NCBI RefSeq assembly: GCF_004122115.1
Contig: NZ_SBKP01000014.1
Coordinates: 1 to 64,000 of the forward strand
Direction: 5' to 3'
From: Sphingobium fluviale
GTDB lineage: Bacteria > Pseudomonadota > Alphaproteobacteria > Sphingomonadales > Sphingomonadaceae
DNA: 64,000 bases
A program made the position numbers and the translations under genes. Below the pieces are notes generated by a model. That model worked only from the letters and a program-made list of their open reading frames with translations, was not told the DNA's origin and ran no database searches. Position 1 is the stretch's first letter, and every line of letters begins with the position of its first letter. Of this stretch, positions 43,045 through 50,899 are shown piece by piece.

Positions 43045-43527
43045 ATGGTTCAGCTTGGGATGGCAGCGGTTGCCCGCCGCAAACTGCGTAATGCCTTGAT
43101 GAACGTGCGCCGCCTCTATTTCAACACGATCTGGGGCATGAAGATCGCTGAGGGCTGCGCCATCTCCTTCTCCGCCAAGCTGGACAAGACCAACCCGCGC
43201 GGCATCGTCATCGGCAAGGACAGCGCCGTGGTGTTCGGCGCATCGATCCTCTCGCATGACACCGTGCGCGGCGTGCACGTGGAAACCCGCATCGGCGAGC
43301 GGTGCAACATCGGGGCACATTCGCTCATCATGCCGGGCGTGACGATCGGCGATGGCAGCGTGGTCGCCGCAGGCAGCGTGGTGTTGCGCGATGTGCCGCC
43401 GGGCGTGATCGTGTTCGGCAATCCCGCGCGCGTGCTGGAAACCGGCATCGTCACCGGCAAATGGGGCATCATCAAATCGCGCGCGTCGACCGAGCCGGAA
43501 GCAGCCGCGGAAAAGCCCGCGAGTTAA
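43045..43527 (+). CDS. Hexapeptide-repeat (LbH) acyltransferase
   Basis: The protein has 160 residues. After a basic helical start come repeats of the left-handed beta-helix type (IVIGKDSAVVFGASILSHD, ETRIGERCNIGAHSLIMPG, VTIGDGSVVAAGSVVLRD), ending in VPPGVIVFGNPARVLE, the typical CoA-site closure. Such enzymes move acetyl or other acyl groups to sugars or small acids. GGGAAAGAG precedes the ATG. It heads the acyl block and corresponds in type to RfbO of Vibrio cholerae O1, an acetyltransferase of the tetronate pathway. Confidence 0.85.
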   Translation: MVQLGMAAVARRKLRNALMNVRRLYFNTIWGMKIAEGCAISFSAKLDKTNPRGIVIGKDSAVVFGASILSHDTVRGVHVETRIGERCNIGAHSLIMPGVTIGDGSVVAAGSVVLRDVPPGVIVFGNPARVLETGIVTGKWGIIKSRASTEPEAAAEKPAS

Positions 43528-43587
43528 CCCGTCATTTCCTCGTTTTGAGTATGAGGCGCATAGAAAAGCGCACAACCGGAGACCAGA

Positions 43588-43818
43588 ATGGATAAGCTTG
43601 TTGAAATCGTCGCCAAATCGTTGATGTTACCGGCGGAAAAGATCACCGAGGAGCTGAAATACAACTCCATTCCCGAATGGGATTCGGTTGCCCACATGGC
43701 GCTGGTGACGGAGCTGGAAGACGCCTACGGCATCATGCTGGAGACGGACGACATCGTCGGCATGTCTTCGGTCGCGAAAATTCGGGAAATCCTAAGCAAA
43801 TATGATGCTGCGGCCTGA
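43588..43818 (+). CDS. Dedicated acyl carrier protein
   Basis: The protein has 76 residues, acidic, with the phosphopantetheine serine at position 33 in the motif WDSVAHMALVTELED (DSV rather than the DSL of FabB/F-type ACP). It is not the housekeeping acpP, which would sit with fab genes. GGAGA precedes the ATG. The reductase gene starts 17 bases before its stop, so both are made from one message. It probably carries the acyl group activated by the AMP ligase downstream, like RfbK. Confidence 0.9.
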   Translation: MDKLVEIVAKSLMLPAEKITEELKYNSIPEWDSVAHMALVTELEDAYGIMLETDDIVGMSSVAKIREILSKYDAAA

Positions 43819-44548
43819 CGCACTCGAAGGGCGCATCGCGCTCGTTACCGGCGCGGGGCGCGGCATCGGCCTCGCCACGGCAAAGATGCTGGCGGAAGCG
43901 GGCGCGACCGTGTGGCTGAACGCTCGCACGGTAGGTTCGCTGGAGCAGACCTGCGCCGAGATCGGCAATGGCGCGCGCGCCGTCTATTTCGATGTGACCG
44001 ATCCCGCCGCCGTGCGCGAGGGGTTCGTTACCATCCAGAAAGAATGCAAAAAGCTGGACATCCTCGTGAACAACGCTGGGATCTTGCGTGACGCAGTGAT
44101 CGAGATGGCCTCGGTCGAGCTGATGGACGACATCTGGCGCACCAACCTGCGCGGCGTGCTGCTGTGCGCACAATATGGCGCGCGGCTGATGGCGCGGGCG
44201 GGCGGCGGCAGCATCGTCAACGTCGCGTCCTATATCGGCCGGTTCGGCAACACCGGGCAGGCTGTCTATGGGGCGAGCAAGGCAGGCGTGATCGGCGCCA
44301 CGCTCTCTCTGGCCAAGGAGTTGGCCGCACGGCAGATCCGCGTCAACGCGGTCGCTCCCGGCGTGATCGATACCGACATGATCGCCGATCTCCCCGCCGA
44401 CAAGCGCGAGAAGCTGCTCGGCTCCATCGGCATGGGCCGGCCCGGCACGGCGGAAGATGTGGCAAAGCTTATCACCTTCCTCGCCTCTGATATGGCGGGC
44501 TATGTTACGGGCCAGGTGGTTGGCGTCGACGGAGGCCTGGTTATTTGA
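43802..44548 (+). CDS. Short-chain dehydrogenase/reductase, FabG-like
   Basis: The protein has 248 residues. ALVTGAGRGIGLATAKM is the NADP(H)-binding loop; LVNNAGILRD, SIVNVASYIG (serine) and VYGASKAGVIGAT (YxxxK) form the catalytic set, and the tail GQVVGVDGGLVI is typical of 3-oxoacyl-ACP reductases. It probably reduces a keto group on an acyl chain held by the neighbouring carrier protein. The AMP-ligase gene starts within its stop (TTGA). Confidence 0.88.
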   Translation: MMLRPDALEGRIALVTGAGRGIGLATAKMLAEAGATVWLNARTVGSLEQTCAEIGNGARAVYFDVTDPAAVREGFVTIQKECKKLDILVNNAGILRDAVIEMASVELMDDIWRTNLRGVLLCAQYGARLMARAGGGSIVNVASYIGRFGNTGQAVYGASKAGVIGATLSLAKELAARQIRVNAVAPGVIDTDMIADLPADKREKLLGSIGMGRPGTAEDVAKLITFLASDMAGYVTGQVVGVDGGLVI

Positions 44549-45942
44549 CAGGCTTCGCTGACGCCTTTTCGATCCACGCCAGCCGCCCCTGCCTGCGCGA
44601 GCCGGACCGCACCCTCACTTATGCGGAGGCGCTGGCGCTGGGGCGGGAAATCGTTGGCCCACTGCCGCGCGACCGCGCGCTCGTGATGCTGCGCTGCTCG
44701 CTCACTATCCCCTCCGTCGCCGCCTATATGTCCCTGCTGGCAGACGGGCATGTGCCGCTGCTGCTCGAAAGCTCACTGGCCCAGCCGCTGCTCGATGGAC
44801 TGGCGGAGCTGTATCGCCCGGATGTGATCCTCGATCCCGCAAGCGGTGAGCGCACCGTTTCCACCGATGCGCCGGGCGCGCTCCATTCCGACCTCGGCCT
44901 GCTGCTCACCACATCGGGCAGCACCGGCTCGCCCAAGCTGGTGCGCCTCAAGACCAGCGGCGTGGTAGCCAACGCGCAGGCCATCGCCGCGTATCTGGGG
45001 TTGAGCGAAACCGAGCGCCCGCTGCTCCACCTGCCGATGAGCTATTCCTACGGCATGTCGATCATCAACTCGCACCTGATGGCGGGCGCCAGCATCTGCC
45101 TCACGCAAAAAAGCGTGATGGAGCCGGGCTATTGGGAAGAGCTGCGCAGCCATGAGGCGACCTCGATCGCGGGCGTGCCGTTTCACTATATGGCGATCCG
45201 CCGCCTGGGCGAGAAAGGGCTGGATATCCCCAGCCTCAAGACGCTGACGCAGGCGGGCGGCAGGCTCGATCCCAGGATCATCGCCTTCTTCGCGGACTGG
45301 GCAGGGCGCACGGGCCGCCAGTTCTTCGTCATGTATGGCCAGACCGAGGCCGGGCCACGCATCGCCTATCTGCCGCCGGAACAGGCCGCCACTGCGCCCG
45401 AAGCGATTGGCGTGCCGATAGATGGCGTGACCATCGACCTGCTCGACGATAGCGGCGCGCCCGTGGCCGAGGGCGAAGAAGGCGAGATGGTCGTGCGCGG
45501 GCCATCGGTGATGATGGGCTATGCGCTGGCGGCAGAAGACCTTGCGCGCGGGGATGATCTCGGCGGCGTGCTCAAGACCGGAGATCTCGCCAAGCGCGGC
45601 GAAGACGGCCTGCTGCGCATCACCGGGCGCGCGGCGCGGATGCTCAAGATATACGGCCTGCGCGTCAACCTTGAGGAAATCGACCGCAGGTTGGCGGACC
45701 TCGGCCATAGCGCCGTCGCCTTCGGCACGGACGATAGTTTGCGCATCCTGATCGAGGGAGAGGCGGACGCGCAAAGCGTGCGCGAACAGGTGGTAGAGCT
45801 GTTCTCCCTCCCCCCGCGCGGCATAGAGGTGCGCTGCTGCCCCGGCATCACGCGCTCCGCCACCGGCAAGGTCACGGCCACCGCGCTCAGCGAGGCGTGG
45901 GAGGCTGCCGGGCAACCCGCCACTGCCGGGAGCGCCGCATGA
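44545..45942 (+). CDS. Acyl-AMP ligase, acyl-CoA/ACP synthetase family
   Basis: The protein has 465 residues of the ANL adenylating family. The phosphate loop is LLTTSGSTGSPKLVRLK (about residues 121-136), the A5 region FFVMYGQTEAGPRIAYL, the hinge LKTGDLAKRGEDGLLRI and the C-terminal catalytic lysine in ITRSATGKVTATAL. It should activate a short or hydroxylated acid with ATP and load it on the carrier protein, like RfbL. The TTG start overlaps the SDR stop; a later internal ATG would cut into the domain. The LuxE-like gene overlaps the stop (ATGA). Confidence 0.85.
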   Translation: MTGFADAFSIHASRPCLREPDRTLTYAEALALGREIVGPLPRDRALVMLRCSLTIPSVAAYMSLLADGHVPLLLESSLAQPLLDGLAELYRPDVILDPASGERTVSTDAPGALHSDLGLLLTTSGSTGSPKLVRLKTSGVVANAQAIAAYLGLSETERPLLHLPMSYSYGMSIINSHLMAGASICLTQKSVMEPGYWEELRSHEATSIAGVPFHYMAIRRLGEKGLDIPSLKTLTQAGGRLDPRIIAFFADWAGRTGRQFFVMYGQTEAGPRIAYLPPEQAATAPEAIGVPIDGVTIDLLDDSGAPVAEGEEGEMVVRGPSVMMGYALAAEDLARGDDLGGVLKTGDLAKRGEDGLLRITGRAARMLKIYGLRVNLEEIDRRLADLGHSAVAFGTDDSLRILIEGEADAQSVREQVVELFSLPPRGIEVRCCPGITRSATGKVTATALSEAWEAAGQPATAGSAA

Positions 45943-47030
45943 TCGAGGAGTTTTTCGAGCAACCGGTTTATGGCCTCGCGAAGGCGGAGAAGGCGGCGCT
46001 GCTCAGCCGCGAACTCGGTGAACTTACCCGCCATCATGACGCCGCCTGCGCGCCCTATCACAGCATCCTCTCCGCCTATCCGCCGGATGCGCTGCCCGGT
46101 GGCTCGGTCGCGCCGTTCCTGCCGGTCAGCATGTTCAAGATGCACAGCCTCTCCTCCGTGCCGCAGGAACAGATCTTCAAGACGATGACCTCCTCCGGCA
46201 CGACCGGGCAGGCGCCCTCACGCATCTTCCTCGATGCCGAGACCGCGCAGCTCCAGACGCGTGCCCTCACCCGCATCGTCACCTCGTTCATAGGGCCAAA
46301 GCGCCTGCCGATGCTGATCATAGACCACCCCAGCGTGGTTAAAGACCGCCGCACCTTCAGCGCGCGCGGCGCAGGGATCTTGGGCCTGATGACCTTTGGG
46401 CGCGACCATCGCTTTGCGCTGAAAGATGAAACGATGGAGCTGGACTGGGAGTCGATAGAATATTTCGCGCAGAAATATCCCGATTCGCCGATCTTCGCCT
46501 TCGGCTTCACGTTTATGGTGTGGCAGCATTTCCTCCAGCAACTGAAAGCAGCGGGGCGCAAGCTGCCGTTCGCCGACGCGATCCTGATCCACAGCGGCGG
46601 GTGGAAGAAGCTGGAGGCCGAGAAGGTCTCGAACGACATTTTCAAGGGCGTGGCGAAGGATATCGCAGGCTTTTCCCGCGTCCATAATTTCTACGGCATG
46701 GTCGAGCAGACCGGCTCCGTGTTCATGGAGTGTGAGGCAGGCAGGCTGCACGCGCCCCTGTTTGCCGACATCATCATCCGCGATCCGCAGGACTGGCGCG
46801 AATGTGCGATCGGCGAGGCGGGCGTAATCCAGGTGCTGTCCGTCCTGCCGCGCAGCTACCCCGGCCATTCGCTGTTGACCGAGGATCGCGGCCGCCTGCT
46901 GGGTGAGGATGATTGCCCATGCGGGCGCATGGGCAAGACGTTCGAGGTGCTGGGCCGCCTGCCCAAGGCCGAGGTGCGCGGATGCAGCGACACCTTTGCC
47001 CAGCCGGTTCCGCAGGGCGCCGCCGCATGA
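45939..47030 (+). CDS. LuxE-like acyl-protein synthetase
   Basis: The protein has 363 residues. The adenylation region is KTMTSSGTTGQAPSRIFLD. GGWKKLEAEKVS and NFYGMVEQTGSVFMEC are family patterns. The tail has DCPCGRMGK and AEVRGCSD, whose cysteine is 14 residues from the C-terminus. In Vibrio LuxE the cysteine that takes the acyl group from acyl-AMP is also 14 residues from the end, so catalysis is probably conserved. LuxE passes the acyl to LuxC, which follows with an ATGA overlap. No luxA, luxB or luxD genes are present. Confidence 0.88.
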   Translation: MIEEFFEQPVYGLAKAEKAALLSRELGELTRHHDAACAPYHSILSAYPPDALPGGSVAPFLPVSMFKMHSLSSVPQEQIFKTMTSSGTTGQAPSRIFLDAETAQLQTRALTRIVTSFIGPKRLPMLIIDHPSVVKDRRTFSARGAGILGLMTFGRDHRFALKDETMELDWESIEYFAQKYPDSPIFAFGFTFMVWQHFLQQLKAAGRKLPFADAILIHSGGWKKLEAEKVSNDIFKGVAKDIAGFSRVHNFYGMVEQTGSVFMECEAGRLHAPLFADIIIRDPQDWRECAIGEAGVIQVLSVLPRSYPGHSLLTEDRGRLLGEDDCPCGRMGKTFEVLGRLPKAEVRGCSDTFAQPVPQGAAA

Positions 47031-48259
47031 GCCACGAGGCCGTTACTGCCAACCCGCTCGATGCGGTTTCCGTTGTCCTGCCGCAGGGCACAAGTCTTGC
47101 CGAGCTGTTCGCGCGCACCCCCGCCCCGCCCTTCGCGCCCGATGCGCTGAGCTTCATGGAGAGCTTTAGCCGACGCCTGCTGCGTGATCCCGCTGTGAGG
47201 CAATATCCGGAGCTGGTGGCGCTGGGCTTCTGGGCGCGGGCGGCGAGCATCAAGCGGCTCAACACCCGCTTTGCCGAGGCCTATCCGGAGGCGGTGCGCC
47301 TGGCGCGTGGCCTCGCCTTTCATGTCGCGCCGTCCAACGTCGATACGATCTTCGTCTATTCGCTGCTGCTTTCGCTGCTCGCGGGTAATGTCAACGTCAT
47401 CCGCGTCTCCTCGCGCGGGGGTGATCAGGCCGATGCGCTGATGCGCGTCCTCTCCGGCGCGCTGGAGGAAACGGAGGACAGCGTGCGGGCGCGCATCGCG
47501 ATCATCCGCTATGCGCATGATCGCACGGTGACGGACGCGCTGTGCGCCCGCTGCCACATCCGCGTGGTGTGGGGTGGAGACGCCACCGTTTCGACCATCC
47601 GCCAAAGCCCGCTCGCGCCCGCTGGCACAGAGCTTGTCTTTCCCAACAAATATTCCGTCTCGGTGTTCGACGCCGCCGCGTGGCTCGCCGCCGACGACAA
47701 GGCGGCGGTGGCGAAGGACTTCGTCAACGACTCGCTGTGGTTCGGGCAGGCGGCATGTTCGTCGCCCCGCGCGGTGATCTGGCGCGGGGATGAAGAGGCC
47801 ACGAACGCGGCGAGCGCCAGCTTCTGGGCCGAGGTGCGCGGCGCGGCGCTGGCGGCAAATTTCCCGCTGGAAGGGGCCGATGCAGTGGCCAAGCTGCTCG
47901 CCGAACAGACCGCAGCGATCGAAGTCGGCGCTGAAGTTGTCGGCGGATCGGCGGACAATCATGTGCGCGTCATCCGCCCGCCCCTGAGCAGGCTCGGCGG
48001 CGCGCCTTTGGCCTCGGCCGGGTTTTTCGAGGATTACCGCATAGGGGGGCTGGCAGATCTGCTGCCCCACATCGCGGAAAACTGGCAGACCGTCACCAGC
48101 TTCGGCATCGCGCGCGAGGATTGGGCGGGCTTCCTTGGCCAGCATCAGCCGCGCGGCATCGCCCGCATCGTAAAGCCCGGCCACGCGCTCAATTTCGACA
48201 GCCTGTGGGACGGAGTCGACCTGCTCGCCCAGATGACGCGGCTGGTCGTTATCGAATAG
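47027..48259 (+). CDS. LuxC-like acyl reductase
   Basis: The protein has 410 residues. APSNVDTIFVYSLLLSLLAG and NVIRVSSR form the nucleotide-binding part, and WFGQAACSSPRAVIW holds the catalytic cysteine (residue 244), matching the CSSP motif of Vibrio LuxC. It should reduce an enzyme-bound acyl thioester to the aldehyde with NADPH. In luminous bacteria the aldehyde feeds luciferase; here no luciferase exists, and the gene closes an acyl block in a glycan cluster, as does RfbN in Vibrio cholerae O1. It converges with the GH30-like gene, with three bases between stops. Confidence 0.88.
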   Translation: MSHEAVTANPLDAVSVVLPQGTSLAELFARTPAPPFAPDALSFMESFSRRLLRDPAVRQYPELVALGFWARAASIKRLNTRFAEAYPEAVRLARGLAFHVAPSNVDTIFVYSLLLSLLAGNVNVIRVSSRGGDQADALMRVLSGALEETEDSVRARIAIIRYAHDRTVTDALCARCHIRVVWGGDATVSTIRQSPLAPAGTELVFPNKYSVSVFDAAAWLAADDKAAVAKDFVNDSLWFGQAACSSPRAVIWRGDEEATNAASASFWAEVRGAALAANFPLEGADAVAKLLAEQTAAIEVGAEVVGGSADNHVRVIRPPLSRLGGAPLASAGFFEDYRIGGLADLLPHIAENWQTVTSFGIAREDWAGFLGQHQPRGIARIVKPGHALNFDSLWDGVDLLAQMTRLVVIE

Positions 48260-48262
48260 GGG

Positions 48263-49804
48263 CTATTCCCAGCCTGCCGCATCGCGTGGACAGGCAGGAT
48301 AGTGCGTGGAAGAGGCCTTGGGCTGTTCGGTCAACGTGGCGACATCGCCGCCCCGCAACAGAACCCGTCCCCCGCCCCCCGCCGTCGCGATGATCACCTC
48401 GCAACGCAAAATGCGACCCGCCAACCCGTTGGACCGCTGGAGATGATAATGGCCCGCCCGGCCCATGCGCAGCGTCACCCACTCCCCGCCCCGTGGCTCC
48501 GGCATAGGCGTGTTGAGGCGGCGATGCACCTTGTCCAGCAGCTTCATCACCGGGCCAAGATCGGCCTTTACGGCCAGCACCAGCCGCCCATCAGGGTTAC
48601 GAAAAGCGACCGAGTTAAGCCATGTCTGGTCGCTCTTGCTGCCGATGCGCACTGCGCCGGGGTCCACCACGCGGAACACTGACGCAAGCGCCGTCGCTTC
48701 GGGCAGCAGCTCCACTTCCGCATCGGCCTTGCCCGGCTCCGTCACCCGCAGCATATTGCCCGGAGCTGTCGCCACTCGGCCAAGATCAGGCGTGGCGATG
48801 TCATGCTTCTGAAAACTGCTGATGTTCGCCTGTGTCAGATCCTCGAACAGGATGTTGGCGTCTGCGCGCGCGAATTCGAGCATCGCCGTCTGCGCCTTGA
48901 TGCCGGCGGCGCTTTCACGGATGCGGCTGTAAGCCTGTTCGGTCGGCTGGATGCCATAGCGGTGGTAAGCCAGCACCGACACCTTCTCCGCCGCGCCGGG
49001 AATGCTCGCAATTTCCTCCATATAGCGTGGCGCGCGGCGCGCCACGGTGGTTGAAGGCGCGATGATGCGCGGGGTGACGCCCTGTTCTTCCAGCCTACGC
49101 GACACAGCGATGATCGCGGAGCCGATACGCCGCCCCACCCATTCCTCGGTGTTGTCAGGCTCCAGCACGATCTCCAGCGCATCCGGCGTCAGACCATATT
49201 TCTGCTTGAGATGTATATAAGCAGCGGCGATCAGCTCGGCATATTCCTCCGGGTTGGTGGCATGCGAGAGCTTGCCCTGCCGGTCGCTCCATTTCGAATC
49301 GACATAGCTCAATGAAAATCGCATCGGGCGCCCCAGCCCTTTGGCGATCCGTATCGATGGCAGGACGAAATTCTCCACCCGGAAATCCAGCTCGGAGAAC
49401 TGGAAGCCCTTGGGGTTCAGCACTTTGGGGTCGGCGTTGTCGTTGATCTTCTCGTAGGCGTGCTTCTTGAAATCGCTGTAGGAGAGGGCCCCGTTGCGGA
49501 ATTGCGACCAGTAATCGACCGGATTTTCCGCCCCACTCCGCAGTTCCAGCCGCAGGCGATTAATGCCGCCTTCCACGATCATCTCAGTGAGAATCCGGTC
49601 GCGCGCGGGCATCCAGCTATCATCAAAGCGGTTTGCGCGCCGGTTGAATTCCCACATTTTCGCGTTGGCTTCCCACGCGTCCATCGTCTGAAACGATTCT
49701 GTGGGAACCAATGTCACGCTGGCGGGTTTACGCGCATTGCAGCTGCATAGTGCGAGCACTGCTGCTGCCAAAGCGGAAAAACGTGATATACCCCAGCCCA
49801 TCAT
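48263..49804 (-). CDS. GH30-like glycoside hydrolase lipoprotein
   Basis: The precursor has 513 residues. The signal SALAAAVLALCSCN ends in a cysteine lipobox. The catalytic (beta/alpha)8 barrel is suggested by FQTMDAWEANAKMWEF, INRLRLELRSGAEN, the acid-base region ALEIVLEPDNTEEW (Glu about 216) and AMLEFARADANILFED (Glu about 310 as nucleophile). These resemble GH30 and neighbouring families of clan A. It could trim or release the glycan made by the cluster at the cell surface. A start at the next Met (one codon on) is possible. The family assignment is by pattern, without alignment. Confidence 0.62.
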   Translation of the reverse strand: MMGWGISRFSALAAAVLALCSCNARKPASVTLVPTESFQTMDAWEANAKMWEFNRRANRFDDSWMPARDRILTEMIVEGGINRLRLELRSGAENPVDYWSQFRNGALSYSDFKKHAYEKINDNADPKVLNPKGFQFSELDFRVENFVLPSIRIAKGLGRPMRFSLSYVDSKWSDRQGKLSHATNPEEYAELIAAAYIHLKQKYGLTPDALEIVLEPDNTEEWVGRRIGSAIIAVSRRLEEQGVTPRIIAPSTTVARRAPRYMEEIASIPGAAEKVSVLAYHRYGIQPTEQAYSRIRESAAGIKAQTAMLEFARADANILFEDLTQANISSFQKHDIATPDLGRVATAPGNMLRVTEPGKADAEVELLPEATALASVFRVVDPGAVRIGSKSDQTWLNSVAFRNPDGRLVLAVKADLGPVMKLLDKVHRRLNTPMPEPRGGEWVTLRMGRAGHYHLQRSNGLAGRILRCEVIIATAGGGGRVLLRGGDVATLTEQPKASSTHYPACPRDAAGWE

Positions 49805-49862
49805 GGGCTTTCTAGCCCTATCTTGGCCCCGCGTCAAAAGCAGAGCGGCGAATCGTGGCGGG

Positions 49863-50891
49863 CTATTGCGCGCGCCGCAAACCGAGACGGGTCTGCACTA
49901 CCACCAGCACATAGGCGAGCGGCGCGTAGATATGATAGCAGAAGTGCATCGCCATCGCGCCCAATGACCGGACAAAGCCGAGGCGCTTGGCGAGAAAGCC
50001 GAAAAATGCGCGGTTCAGCCAGATATAGAGCAACGCGATCAATCCGCATCCGATGGCTATGGGTTGCGTCAGAGGCGGCATAACCAGCGCCGCCAGCCCC
50101 GTGGCCAGAAGGCCCGCAACCACCAGCAACGCCAACAACGACTTCAGCCGCTCGATATGGCTGATGTTGAGATCGGCCTCGCCGGTCTTGCCATCGACGA
50201 TCAGCCGCGCCCACGGCAGCGCGCGGCGCACGACATCGGTGTGCCAGACGCGCCAGAGGCTCCAGTCTTTCCAGTGCTTGCACAAGGCTTCGGGCACAAG
50301 GCGGATACGATGCCCGGCGGCGACCACGCGCGCACCCAGCTCGATATCCTCGATGCTAGGATGCTTGAACATCACCACATCAAAACCGCCCGCATCGAGA
50401 AAGACTTTGCGGTCAATGAGGCCGAGACCGGACCAGAAGGTCTTGGCCTCGCGCTTGCCGCGCTGATGCACGAAATGGTGGCGCAAATTGGCGTAAAGGC
50501 TCGTCACCCGCTGAGACCATGGCGCATCGTCATAGGAACCAAAGGCCGCCTTCGCGCCGTGGGCCTGCATATCCGTCACCAGCTGCTCCAGCGCATTGTG
50601 CGAGATCACCACATCGGCATCCACGAACAACAGCAGGTCTGACTTGGCAGCCTTGGCGGCCTCGTTGCGGCCATGCCCCGGCCCCTTGGGCTTGCCATCG
50701 TTGCGAATGACAGTGGCGCCAGCCGCGCGGGCCATGTCGTCGGTCGCGTCGGTAGAGCCGTCGCTGAACAGGATCAGCTCGTCCGGCTTCCAGCCCATCG
50801 CGTTGATCGCGTCAAGGCAGCCGGGCAGGGTCGCTACCGCATTATAGGCAGGGATGATGACGGCAACGGTCGGGCGCGGCGCGGCAGACAT
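49863..50891 (-). CDS. Family 2 glycosyltransferase with C-terminal membrane helices
   Basis: The protein has 342 residues. The GT2 domain shows VAVIIPAYNAVATL, ELILFSDGSTDATDDM and LLLFVDADVVISHNAL (DxD), then VVMFKHPSIEDIELGAR. The last 110 residues hold about three hydrophobic segments (LLALLVVAGLLATGLAALV; IAIGCGLIALLYIWL). It should add a sugar on the cytoplasmic face of the membrane. It starts eight bases after the stop of the fused epimerase-oxidoreductase gene and is probably cotranscribed with it. Confidence 0.85.
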   Translation of the reverse strand: MSAAPRPTVAVIIPAYNAVATLPGCLDAINAMGWKPDELILFSDGSTDATDDMARAAGATVIRNDGKPKGPGHGRNEAAKAAKSDLLLFVDADVVISHNALEQLVTDMQAHGAKAAFGSYDDAPWSQRVTSLYANLRHHFVHQRGKREAKTFWSGLGLIDRKVFLDAGGFDVVMFKHPSIEDIELGARVVAAGHRIRLVPEALCKHWKDWSLWRVWHTDVVRRALPWARLIVDGKTGEADLNISHIERLKSLLALLVVAGLLATGLAALVMPPLTQPIAIGCGLIALLYIWLNRAFFGFLAKRLGFVRSLGAMAMHFCYHIYAPLAYVLVVVQTRLGLRRAQ

Positions 50892-50899
50892 GGCGCAGA

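Noticed and set aside
43045..48259. Bioluminescence operon
   Set aside because: LuxC and LuxE homologues are present, but luciferase genes (luxA, luxB), the thioesterase luxD and flavin reductase are absent; the context is a glycan cluster.
48254..48268. Hairpin between the convergent LuxC-like and GH30-like genes
   Set aside because: A 6-bp stem with a three-base loop and no T-run, overlapping both stop codons; too weak to call a terminator.
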